From Caldifarciminota bacterium (GTDB taxonomy: Bacteria; Hydrothermota; Tepidihabitantia; SM23-42): a stretch of DNA of 8,746 bases. Positions within the stretch are counted from its first letter, which is position 1, and every line of letters begins with the position of its first letter. The translations under genes were made by a program, and so were the position numbers. Below, one piece after another: positions 1-6,681 of this stretch. The notes below the pieces were generated by a model, which searched no databases, was not told the origin of the DNA, and saw only the letters and a program-made list of their open reading frames with translations. The stretch covers positions 1-8,746 of the forward strand of contig JAGMEL010000088.1 in assembly GCA_023128195.1 (NCBI GenBank), given 5' to 3'.

Positions 1-733
1 CTGCAAGTTTCGCTCTATATTCTAAATCTAATTGGCATAACTTCGGAAATCTTTTATAATCGAAAAAGTGTTGAGCCTCATGCGTTAAATAAGATACAAG
101 AAAACGCTCAGTATTGAAATCGTAAGATGAAGCATTGCAGAACAATCGATCCCTTTTTGCCCAACCACCAGGAAAAGCTCTATCAATTGTTGCATATGCC
201 TCCCAGCCTTTAGATATGAATTTTTCCATCAAAATCACTTTTACATTTTGCCTTGTTTCAGGTAGAATTACAGAAAATATTTTTTCTTTTTGTGTTTGCC
301 ATATTTCAAATTCTCTAAAAGGTTGTACTATACCAAACAGGCTAAAATAGCTTTTTTCTGCTAAAAAATCTCTTAACTTATTTTCAATATTCGTTCGGTT
401 TTTTAACAAATGACTTGAAATCTCATTATATTTCATGAAAATATTTAGTTGTTCGAAAAGAGTAGATTCCGCTTTCTTAGGTGACACACTCTTTAATAAG
501 ATTGCATGCCAATATCCACGGTATATTTCATAAAGTTGTTTTACGATGTTATCAGTGCATCTTAGCTTCACTGAAACATTTTCATCACCAAACCGTTGAA
601 TAAATCTCTTTTTAAAACGAAGATCTCGTTTTGTTAATTGGCTATTTGGAGTTTTGTTCATAATATCCAATGCAGCACGAATATCCCCTTGAAGTGCTTT
701 AGAAACAACCTGTTGAATTATTTTACCTGCCAT
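1..733 (-). CDS. Uncharacterised protein with HExxH zinc-peptidase motif (C-terminus cut by window edge)
   Basis: An open frame runs leftward from the ATG at 731-733 to the window edge without a stop, giving 244 residues of an incomplete protein. The start is supported by GGAG about 8 nt upstream. Residues 218-222 read HEAQH, a zinc-binding HExxH motif. It is followed by FFDYKRFP and, 16 residues after the second histidine, by LEYRAKL, whose Glu238 is a plausible third zinc ligand as in gluzincin peptidases. Residues 1-210 are lysine-rich and probably mostly helical, with no signal peptide or membrane segment, so a cytoplasmic protein is likely. I do not recognise the family and no substrate can be named. 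It lies 175 nt downstream of the Fic gene on the same strand, but a separate promoter-like element (copy 1 of the three-copy repeat) sits between them. The peptidase assignment is inferred from the motif alone. Confidence 0.75.
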   Translation of the reverse strand, partial: MAGKIIQQVVSKALQGDIRAALDIMNKTPNSQLTKRDLRFKKRFIQRFGDENVSVKLRCTDNIVKQLYEIYRGYWHAILLKSVSPKKAESTLFEQLNIFMKYNEISSHLLKNRTNIENKLRDFLAEKSYFSLFGIVQPFREFEIWQTQKEKIFSVILPETRQNVKVILMEKFISKGWEAYATIDRAFPGGWAKRDRLFCNASSYDFNTERFLVSYLTHEAQHFFDYKRFPKLCQLDLEYRAKLA

Positions 734-756
734 AATAATTCTCCGATTCAGTATAA

Positions 757-807
757 CTAAAGCTTATCTGTACAAATAAAATAACGATCACGACTTGTAT
801 TAACCAT
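757..807 (-). other. Possible 16-codon leader ORF ahead of the HExxH gene
   Basis: Between the predicted promoter (copy 1 of the repeat) and the HExxH gene, a short frame begins with ATG at 805-807 and ends with TAG at 757-759. It encodes MVNTSRDRYFICTDKL. AAGGA lies about 7 nt before the ATG, which is good spacing for a ribosome binding site. It could be a regulatory leader peptide, a decayed gene start or chance. No attenuator-like hairpin is evident after it. Confidence 0.2.
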
Positions 808-826
808 ATAAATTTCCTTTGTTCTC

Positions 827-862
827 ATATGATAAGTATATACTTCTTTTAAAAGATGTTAA
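827..862 (-). promoter_or_regulatory. Promoter-like repeat, copy 1 (upstream of HExxH gene)
   Basis: Read on the minus strand, this has TTAACA (857-862) as -35, a 16-nt spacer and TATACT (835-840) as -10. The -10 lies inside the perfect palindrome AAGTATATACTT (834-845). It matches copy 3 at 34 of 36 positions. Expected transcription start is near 828, giving a leader of about 95 nt to the HExxH gene. The match ends just after CATAT, so this copy lacks the second palindrome found in the other two. Confidence 0.55.
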
Positions 863-908
863 CAAAAATCTGCGAATAGGTATTAGGATACATGTGTTCA
901 TCATTTCT

Positions 909-2102
909 TTATAAGAATCCAGAGGTTTTGGATTTAGGCATTGTTTTCATACGCTTATAGAATTCTTGTTCGGTTATTTCGGTAGGCCACTCGAGTCTGA
1001 TAAAAAAATTCCATTTATTAACATCGGTACCGACTTTTGTATAAGATATTGCACCTAGTTGTAGCAGATAATTGATATCCCGGGTCAATGCTTTTACAGG
1101 ATTCTTAAGAGATTTGTATTCATTTTGGGTGCTGATCAATAATTCTTCATAAGTACGGTCTTTTTCCAATAACAACTTCAGAATCGTAATCTGACGGAAT
1201 TTGATTGCTCGCTTTCTGGGTGTTCGTAACCGTTTAAATAAATCATACATAACATTTCTGTAAAGCGATTTTGATACATTTACTTTGATTTCTGATAGTA
1301 ATCGTCCACATTGAAGTTTTATCCCCTTAAGCCCAAATAATAAAAAAGGCGTAAGGTCATTGTTTTGTGCTCTTACTTTGGCAAGGGCATTGAGATAGGC
1401 ATTTTTTTCGTCATAATAATAATTCGACATGGCAATGAAAAGTACGTCTCTTAATCCCACCTTTTGCAGCATAAAAGCTTCTAAAGCTCGAGCAGTCCGA
1501 CCATTACCATCAAGGAATGGATGCATTGCCGCAAAATGATAATGCAGTGCAAGCGCCTGTATCAATGGATCGTATTGGGAAAACTCGCTGTGCAGTGCCT
1601 GGCAGATATCGTTAAAAACCCTTTCGCACTCATCACCTCCCTCAACTCCACGATGACGGGGTGTTCCAAAGGTTACATTCTGTCCCTGTTTTCGAAGCTG
1701 TCCAGGCGAACAATGATCATCGTCTGCATCAGTTACTACTAATCGATGAATTTCAAAAATAACATTCTTCCCCAGTTGCTTTTCAGAATCAAGGCTCGCA
1801 ATCCATCGATATGCTTTCACCGCTGCTGCCGCTTGTTTTTGTGATCTGGTCACGAGCTTTTCGGGTGATTCTTTCATGGCTTCATCAAGCTCTCTTTCCG
1901 TAAAGTCAGCACCTTCAATGCGTGACGTACCGGCTACCTCCCTTTTCAACTGAATTGCTTGCATGTGTTCTGCCCAGCTTCTCTGCAAAGGCATGTTGAC
2001 CAACGATAAAACAGCAGCTTTTGCATCAGTCAAGTGTCTGAATAATTCTTCATTGAGCGTATACACGATCCATTTATCGGGTTTGATGTACTGTATTGCC
2101 AT
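909..2102 (-). CDS. Fic-family protein adenylyltransferase with N-terminal inhibitory motif and C-terminal winged helix
   Basis: This 397-residue protein has the layout of stand-alone Fic proteins. Residues 59-64 (TSRIEG) match the [S/T]xxxE[G/N] inhibitory helix, in which Glu63 would block productive ATP binding; having it in the N-terminal part makes this class II. A probable target-binding flap (SPGQLRKQGQNVTFG) lies at 132-146. The catalytic loop at 194-205 reads HPFLDGNGRTAR and is intact (His194, Asp198, Gly199, Asn200, Arg202), so transfer of AMP to a Ser, Thr or Tyr hydroxyl is expected. Residues about 300-365 look like a winged-helix domain, suggesting self-regulation or nucleic-acid contact. 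The target is unknown. The ATG at 2100-2102 fits the conserved family N-terminus (KWIVY...EAKAAV-like), yet it lacks a Shine-Dalgarno site and lies 5 nt from a -10 box. No partner antitoxin gene adjoins it, as expected when the inhibitor is built in. Confidence 0.92.
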   Translation of the reverse strand: MAIQYIKPDKWIVYTLNEELFRHLTDAKAAVLSLVNMPLQRSWAEHMQAIQLKREVAGTSRIEGADFTERELDEAMKESPEKLVTRSQKQAAAAVKAYRWIASLDSEKQLGKNVIFEIHRLVVTDADDDHCSPGQLRKQGQNVTFGTPRHRGVEGGDECERVFNDICQALHSEFSQYDPLIQALALHYHFAAMHPFLDGNGRTARALEAFMLQKVGLRDVLFIAMSNYYYDEKNAYLNALAKVRAQNNDLTPFLLFGLKGIKLQCGRLLSEIKVNVSKSLYRNVMYDLFKRLRTPRKRAIKFRQITILKLLLEKDRTYEELLISTQNEYKSLKNPVKALTRDINYLLQLGAISYTKVGTDVNKWNFFIRLEWPTEITEQEFYKRMKTMPKSKTSGFL

Positions 2103-2107
2103 AATCT

Positions 2108-2135
2108 ATTATATTTATATTAATTTCTTTGTCAA
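2108..2135 (-). promoter_or_regulatory. Sigma-70-type promoter of the Fic gene
   Basis: On the minus strand, a perfect TTGACA (2130-2135) is followed by a 16-nt AT-rich spacer and a perfect TATAAT (2108-2113). Only five bases separate the -10 from the Fic ATG. Transcription from it would begin at or within a base or two of the start codon, implying a leaderless message. Confidence 0.6.
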
Positions 2136-2256
2136 GTATGTATTCATTTCTAAAATGTCTTTAAATTACATGAGTTATTGCATATTTTGCCATTTTCATT
2201 TCTTCTTCATTTCTAATTCATTTTCATCTTATTGCCGGACTGAATAAAGCATAGGA

Positions 2257-2292
2257 AATTTTTGTATATTTGAAAACTAATAATAGCCCTAA
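2257..2292. repeat. 36-nt intergenic repeat B, copy 1
   Basis: This stretch matches 6636-6671 at 32 of 36 positions, in the same orientation. The first 15 bases (aatttttgtatattt) are identical. It lies in the 247-nt gap between the epimerase and Fic genes, 58-93 nt beyond the end of the epimerase gene. Function is unknown. TATATTTG within it resembles the TAnnTTTG -7 box of Bacteroidetes promoters on the plus strand, but no plus-strand gene follows and copy 2 reads TATATTTA. Confidence 0.6.
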
Positions 2293-2349
2293 TAGGTTTA
2301 GGCGTTTTATTTACAATATATTACATAAATAAAAAACTTAATATAATTT

Positions 2350-3324
2350 TTATTCTTTAAACGATTCTATAGCTTCCTTAATTCCATCATAGATAGGTAT
2401 ATAATTAATTCCTAATTCTCTTTCCGCCTTGCTGCCATCGATTTTGAAGCCTTGTTTCATGAGGCTTATCTGATCAACAGACATATCCCATATCGGAGGT
2501 TTCCTTGTCAAATTTGCTATCCCCGTCAATAGATAAGAGTTCAATACTGTCATCCAAATTGGGAGCTTTAGAAACGGAAGTTTCGTTCCGGAGATTTCAC
2601 TGACCATTTGATTAATTTCTCCCCATGTGTGATTTTCTGCGCTTACAATATATTTTTCTCCGATGTTATTCTCTTTTTCCAGCGCTTTGACAATAGCCTC
2701 AGCAACATCTTTTACATGCACAAATGGAAAGAAGAGTTTTGTCAGTACCTGCGCCGGCATACGACCCTGAGCATAATTCTTTATATATTGACCGGCAGCC
2801 TTGGGATCATTCGCACCGATGACTGCGCTGGGATAAATAACGACCAGAGGTAAGTTCTTTTTTTCATATAAATCCCAGGCGATCAAATCGCCTTCGAATT
2901 TTGTACGTACATATTTGCTGGCACGTTCAGTTCCGATTGGAGTTTCTTCTGTTACCGGCCATTCAGCATTGCCATATACGGCAGCAGTACTTATATAGAC
3001 CACCTTGGAAACCCCTTTTTCCAAAGCACTTTCCATGACATTACGAGTTCCTGTAATATTTACGTCAGAGAAGACTTTGTTATTGGGAACCCAAAAGACA
3101 AAACTACTTGCAAGATGAATCACCCAATCACATCCCTCCATGCCTTTTAGTAAAGAAGCCTTATCAGTAATATCACCAATAAAGATATTAGCACCTGCTT
3201 CCTTTAATAATTGGGTATTGCTGGTTTCTCTCGCAAGACAATGAAGTTCATGTTTTGTCTGTGCCAATCGCTTCATCAAGTAAGTGCCAATGAAACCTGT
3301 ACTTCCTGTTATAAATATTTTCAT
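2350..3324 (-). CDS. NAD(P)-dependent epimerase/dehydratase family protein (extended SDR)
   Basis: This 324-residue protein is an extended short-chain dehydrogenase/reductase. The N-terminal Rossmann fold shows TGSTGFIG at 6-13 (the GxxGxxG dinucleotide site), followed by GDITD at 50-54 and DWVIHLAS at 66-73. YISTAAVYG at 110-118 supplies the active-site Ser/Thr, and Tyr138-xxx-Lys142 (YVRTK) is the catalytic pair. FVHVKDVAEA at 201-210 is typical of the substrate-domain junction. Overall it resembles the dihydroflavonol-4-reductase/3-beta-hydroxysteroid dehydrogenase branch, so it could be a sugar epimerase or a reductase of a hydroxy/keto substrate; the sequence does not decide. Length is normal for the family. 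The ATG is well supported by GGGAGGTG about 7 nt upstream. It follows the methyltransferase gene by 67 nt with no terminator visible, so it is probably the last gene of the helicase operon. Confidence 0.9.
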   Translation of the reverse strand: MKIFITGSTGFIGTYLMKRLAQTKHELHCLARETSNTQLLKEAGANIFIGDITDKASLLKGMEGCDWVIHLASSFVFWVPNNKVFSDVNITGTRNVMESALEKGVSKVVYISTAAVYGNAEWPVTEETPIGTERASKYVRTKFEGDLIAWDLYEKKNLPLVVIYPSAVIGANDPKAAGQYIKNYAQGRMPAQVLTKLFFPFVHVKDVAEAIVKALEKENNIGEKYIVSAENHTWGEINQMVSEISGTKLPFLKLPIWMTVLNSYLLTGIANLTRKPPIWDMSVDQISLMKQGFKIDGSKAERELGINYIPIYDGIKEAIESFKE

Positions 3325-3391
3325 TTTTACACCTCCCTTATTATTTTTATTTATGACTTTAACGCATAAAATAGATCAGCATTACTTGTAT

Positions 3392-4141
3392 TCAGTCACT
3401 CATTGGCTTTCTGCAAATTGCTCTGAAATCCGCCATATATTCATGTTTTTCTTCTTTCTTGATTTCAATATGCTCAACTAAAAAACCTGTTTGTTTAAGT
3501 TCATTTTCAAGATCAGAGGAGCACATTATCCTTCGAGTACAGATCCAATATTTGTCTTCGAATTTAACTTTCTCATAAGGATAATTCTCTTTAACCTCGC
3601 ACCATACAATACCCTGTTCATCGATTCGTCCACTGTGAGGCCATTGAGAAGAATCTTCCATGCTCATGGTCTCTATAACAAAATATCCACTTTTCTTTAG
3701 AAGCCTGAAAATGTTGGTTAATGCGGCATGTCTGTCTGTGTCATAAGTAATGCAGTGCATGCAATGTCCGTCAATAATAATGTCGTAAATATCAGACCTG
3801 GTTTTAGAGATAGAACAAATATCATCCACATAATAATGTATATTTAAGCCTCGATCTTTTGCATTTGTCTGAGCAATTTCGATAGCAGTTTGGGAAATAT
3901 CAATACCATCAACATTGTAGCCTTGCTGAGCAAGATAACAGGAGATAGGTCCAGTGCCACATCCAATTTCTAATACTCTTGCATTGGATATTGGCTTTAT
4001 TTTGTCCAGTGTAGTAACTAAATATTCTTTCATACAGAAATTTTCGAAAGACTCCGATTGTTTTCTGAATTCATCCCAGGAGGATATGTTGTTTTTCTTT
4101 ATTTTTCTGTAGGCATCTTCATGACTTTCATAATATTTCAT
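3392..4141 (-). CDS. Class I SAM-dependent methyltransferase
   Basis: This 249-residue protein has a Rossmann-like methyltransferase domain. Motif I at 56-64 reads VLEIGCGTG, binding S-adenosylmethionine. Asp81 in VDGIDIS (78-83) is the acidic residue that usually contacts the ribose. VDDI (105-108) and YDIIIDGHCMHCI (119-131) are the post-motif strands, with Cys/His residues where many relatives have hydrophobic ones. GYFVIETMS (152-160) is the later core strand. The substrate cannot be inferred; small-molecule methyltransferases of the UbiE/TehB-like superfamily share this layout. The start is supported by GGAG just upstream of the ATG. It lies 32 nt after the helicase stop and 67 nt before the epimerase, which suggests co-transcription. 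Confidence 0.9.
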   Translation of the reverse strand: MKYYESHEDAYRKIKKNNISSWDEFRKQSESFENFCMKEYLVTTLDKIKPISNARVLEIGCGTGPISCYLAQQGYNVDGIDISQTAIEIAQTNAKDRGLNIHYYVDDICSISKTRSDIYDIIIDGHCMHCITYDTDRHAALTNIFRLLKKSGYFVIETMSMEDSSQWPHSGRIDEQGIVWCEVKENYPYEKVKFEDKYWICTRRIMCSSDLENELKQTGFLVEHIEIKKEEKHEYMADFRAICRKPMSD

Positions 4142-4173
4142 TTCCCACTCCTTTATCTACCTGACGGCGGGCA

Positions 4174-5802
4174 TCAGCGGCGCGTCCTGCGCTTCCGCTG
4201 CTTGCCTTTTTTACCTTTTCCTTTCTTGGCATGGGAGATTAACGGTTTCTTACCCCCTTTTTTAAAACTAACAACTATTTTCTCTGCTTTTTCAAAAGGA
4301 ACAGTTATAAAAGAAAATTTGTCCATTATCTGTATATCTCTGATATGTTGTGGTTTAACTAATACTTTACTTATAATAAGCTTAATAAGTTTTTTGGCAT
4401 TAATCTTGTCTTTCTTACCAAGTGCGACAAAAAGTCTTGCTTTACCCTGCTGATCAAGTTTCTTTCCCTTTGCGCCAACCTCTTTTATTTCACCATAGAC
4501 ATCAGGATTGAGTTCTTCGTCGAAACAATAGTTAAGTATAGCAGCTAATATTTCTGTAGGATTATTGTCCTGAAGCAAATTCTTTGCCCAGTTATGATAT
4601 TTAGTATCAATCTCATTTTTAAGAATGGCAGTCAGATCATCGTATATCTTTTTCTTTTTGGCTTTGATAATATCTTCTACCTCTGGTACTTTTGATTTTT
4701 TAATATCAGTCTTGGCGAGACGCTGTATGACCATCAGTCGCCTATACTCACTGGGAGTAATAAACGTAATAGCAGTACCCTCTTTCCCGGCTCTTCCTGT
4801 ACGACCTATTCGATGAACATACAACTCCGGATCTTGAGGTAGTGCATAGTTTATAACATGAGTGAGGTTATTAACATCAATTCCACGTGCTGCAACATCT
4901 GTTGCTACAAGAATATTGACTTTTTGTTTCCTGAATTTTCCCAGAGTTCTTTCTCTTTGCGCCTGTGAAATATCTCCATGAATAGCTTCTGCATCATATC
5001 CTCTATTCATTAAACGAGTTGCAAGAGAACCAACATCACTCCTTGTTCTGCAGAAAATCAAACCGTAAAAATCTTTTTCAATATCAAGTATCCTGCATAG
5101 TGCCTCGAATTTATCGGAGGCTTTTACCTCAAAGTATATTTGTTCGGTCAGATCAGTTGTCAGTGGTTCTTTCTTAACTGTAAGAAGCTCATAACCGTCC
5201 ATGTATTTGTGTGCAAGGTCCTTTATCCTTTTTGGAATTATTGCTGAAAACAATAGCGTTCTTTTATCAGGATTTGTATATTTCATTATTTTTTCCATAT
5301 CTTCGATGAATCCCATATTTAGCATTTCATCTGCTTCATCAAATATCAGGTGCTCGATTTTTCCAAGCTTTAGTGTCTTTCTTTTAAGATGATCAATTAC
5401 CCTACCGGGAGTCCCAACTACAATATGCACACCTTTTTTTAATCTGCGTAACTGCTGATCAATAGATTGACCACCATATATTGGTACTATTTTAATATCC
5501 TTGTCTCCTTTGAGTGAATTGATTTCTTCTGACACCTGAATGGCTAGCTCTCGTGTAGGAACCAGAATTAGTGCCTGAACTGTTTTGGAATCGGTGTTAA
5601 CCATTTCTATCAGAGGTAATCCAAATGCTGCTGTTTTGCCTGTACCGGTTTGGGCTTGAGCGATGATATTAGTATCATCTCTTAGCATTACAGGAATAGT
5701 TATAACCTGAATTGCGGTTGGTTCTTCAAACCCCTTTTTATCAATTGCATCCAGTGCTTTTGCTGAAAGTCCAAGATCATTAAATGTCCTTTTTTTTGCC
5801 AT
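4174..5802 (-). CDS. deaD: DEAD-box ATP-dependent RNA helicase with DbpA-type RNA-binding domain (DeaD/CsdA-like)
   Basis: This 542-residue protein carries the full DEAD-box core: Phe7 and GFEEPTAIQ (24-32, Q motif), AQTGTGKT (50-57, motif I), PTRELA (82-87), TPGR (131-134), DEAD (155-158), ARGID (305-309) and HRIGRTGR (330-337, motif VI). Motif III reads SAI (186-188) instead of the usual SAT. Residues about 455-515 (RLFVALGKKDKINAKKLI...FSFITVPFEKAEKIV) match the DbpA/CsdA C-terminal RNA-binding domain. A very basic tail (KKGKGKKGKQRKRRTRR, 526-542) follows and would add non-specific RNA binding. The likely role is remodelling of structured RNA in ribosome assembly, mRNA decay or cold adaptation. 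The gene symbol is by family resemblance, since DbpA and CsdA types share this layout. AGGAG lies about 7 nt before the ATG, and repeat copy 2 gives a promoter with a leader of about 32 nt. It heads a probable operon with the methyltransferase and epimerase. Confidence 0.94.
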   Translation of the reverse strand: MAKKRTFNDLGLSAKALDAIDKKGFEEPTAIQVITIPVMLRDDTNIIAQAQTGTGKTAAFGLPLIEMVNTDSKTVQALILVPTRELAIQVSEEINSLKGDKDIKIVPIYGGQSIDQQLRRLKKGVHIVVGTPGRVIDHLKRKTLKLGKIEHLIFDEADEMLNMGFIEDMEKIMKYTNPDKRTLLFSAIIPKRIKDLAHKYMDGYELLTVKKEPLTTDLTEQIYFEVKASDKFEALCRILDIEKDFYGLIFCRTRSDVGSLATRLMNRGYDAEAIHGDISQAQRERTLGKFRKQKVNILVATDVAARGIDVNNLTHVINYALPQDPELYVHRIGRTGRAGKEGTAITFITPSEYRRLMVIQRLAKTDIKKSKVPEVEDIIKAKKKKIYDDLTAILKNEIDTKYHNWAKNLLQDNNPTEILAAILNYCFDEELNPDVYGEIKEVGAKGKKLDQQGKARLFVALGKKDKINAKKLIKLIISKVLVKPQHIRDIQIMDKFSFITVPFEKAEKIVVSFKKGGKKPLISHAKKGKGKKGKQRKRRTRR

Positions 5803-5823
5803 ATATTTCTCCTGTCCTAATTA

Positions 5824-5869
5824 TTATATAATTATATGATAAGCATATACTTTTTTTAAAGGATGTCAA
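5824..5869 (-). promoter_or_regulatory. Promoter-like repeat, copy 2 (upstream of helicase operon)
   Basis: On the minus strand it has TTGACA (5864-5869), a 16-nt spacer and TATGCT (5842-5847). It matches copy 3 at 44 of 46 positions. One of the two changes turns the palindrome AAGTATATACTT into AAGTATATGCTT, weakening both its symmetry and the -10. A second palindrome, ATATAATTATAT (5826-5837), covers the expected start site. The inferred leader is about 32 nt and contains the helicase ribosome binding site. Confidence 0.6.
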
Positions 5870-5975
5870 CGAAGCGTATGTATAAACAGAATCAAATTTT
5901 TACATTGACACTATAGAATATAATTCCTCATTGCTAATCCTCAAAGAATTCAGTATCCTGTTGTTTTTTATTTGG

Positions 5976-6467
5976 TCATTCCTCGGCAAACTGATTCAGG
6001 GGGACATCACTGTTCCAGATGTCGACGGAAAGCTTCCAAAGACCTGTATGGTCACGGCGCCAGATGTGCACGTTCTTGGTCTTGTGCCATTGTTCCGGCT
6101 GGCCCCTGGCGTGGTAGGTGTAGTAGTAAGAGTTCACCGTGTATGCAAGGTCTCCGCTGATATCGATGTACACCACTTCACGGTCTCTGATATTGAAAAC
6201 CGCAGCAGCAGCAGCTTGAATCATCTCTGAGACTGCATCTTTCCCCCGTATCATGGTCCAGTGGTTTGGCATCATAATCACATCGTCGGAAAGTAGCTGA
6301 ATCCTCGCCTCTACGTCGTTCGCTTCGATCGCAGCGTAGAACGCGGCAATCGACTTCAAAAAATCGCCCTTGTCTCCTGCGTCCTGCGATTTCGCAACCA
6401 TTACCACGGCGACCACCAAGAAAACAGCGAGAATTGCTATTGATAAAACCAATAATCGTTTAGTCAT
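5976..6467 (-). CDS. SnoaL/NTF2-like (DUF4440-type) protein with N-terminal membrane anchor
   Basis: This 163-residue protein starts with a positively charged MTKR and a hydrophobic stretch at about 5-25 (LLVLSIAILAVFLVVAVVMVA), an uncleaved anchor or signal peptide. Residues 35-155 look like a single NTF2-like cone fold: a helix with FYAAIEANDVEARIQLLSDD (43-62), then VIMMPNHW and MIRGKDAV (63-79), ending in strands VVYIDISGDLAYT, NVHIWRRD and WKLSVDIWNSD. Members of this group either bind small ligands or act as cyclases/isomerases; no catalytic set is obvious, so function is open. The start is supported by GGAGG 5 nt before the ATG. The gene is much richer in GC than its neighbours (69 of 120 bases at 6001-6120, against 16 of 60 at 4321-4380 in the helicase gene), suggesting recent acquisition. 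Its promoter is copy 3 of the shared repeat, about 110 nt upstream. Confidence 0.82.
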   Translation of the reverse strand: MTKRLLVLSIAILAVFLVVAVVMVAKSQDAGDKGDFLKSIAAFYAAIEANDVEARIQLLSDDVIMMPNHWTMIRGKDAVSEMIQAAAAAVFNIRDREVVYIDISGDLAYTVNSYYYTYHARGQPEQWHKTKNVHIWRRDHTGLWKLSVDIWNSDVPLNQFAEE

Positions 6468-6563
6468 GAGATCCTCCAGTGTGATGGATAAATATTTAAC
6501 ATAGGTTTACCTGTATAAATATCTTTCCATTTTTCATATTCTATTCAGTTATCTCCTATATTC

Positions 6564-6609
6564 TTATATAATTATATGATAAGTATATACTTCTTTTAAA
6601 GGATGTCAA
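6564..6609 (-). promoter_or_regulatory. Promoter-like repeat, copy 3 (upstream of SnoaL-like gene)
   Basis: On the minus strand this is the most regular copy: TTGACA (6604-6609), a 16-nt spacer and TATACT (6582-6587). The -10 is embedded in the perfect palindrome AAGTATATACTT (6581-6592). A second palindrome, ATATAATTATAT (6566-6577), lies at the expected start. The inferred leader to the SnoaL-like gene is about 108 nt. AGGAG occurs at 6553-6557 in this leader with no start codon at usable distance, as though an original downstream gene had been replaced. Confidence 0.6.
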
Positions 6610-6635
6610 TGAAAAAAAGGAAAAAGTACGAAGAC

Positions 6636-6671
6636 AATTTTTGTATATTTAAAAACTAATAACAACCTTAA
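6636..6671. repeat. 36-nt intergenic repeat B, copy 2
   Basis: It matches 2257-2292 at 32 of 36 positions in the same orientation. It lies 66-101 nt beyond the end of the PIN toxin gene and about 27 nt upstream of promoter-like copy 3. It has no terminal inverted repeats and no coding capacity. Its role is unknown. Confidence 0.6.
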
Positions 6672-6681
6672 CATTTCGAAT

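Noticed and set aside
135..350. 71-residue open frame on the plus strand
   Set aside because: It lies entirely within the better supported minus-strand HExxH gene and has no recognisable domain.
2286..2313. Terminator-like hairpin CCTAA/TTAGG followed by a T-rich run on the plus strand
   Set aside because: The stem is only 5 bp, no plus-strand gene precedes it, and on the minus strand no T-tract follows, so it is not a convincing terminator for the epimerase gene.
4142..4190. Small hairpin (CTGACG/CATCAG) in the helicase-methyltransferase gap
   Set aside because: It is short, has a mismatch, has no T-tract on the minus strand, and lies beside the methyltransferase ribosome binding site, so co-transcription remains more likely.
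4058..4453. 131-residue open frame on the plus strand
   Set aside because: It is antisense to the helicase 3' end and the methyltransferase 5' end, is hydrophobic from complementing basic, AT-rich codons, and matches no family.
5893..5925. Plus-strand promoter TTGACA with a downstream TATAAT
   Set aside because: The two boxes are only about 9 nt apart and no plus-strand gene follows.
5931..6230. 99-residue open frame on the plus strand
   Set aside because: It is antisense to the SnoaL-like gene; high GC lengthens open frames there by chance.
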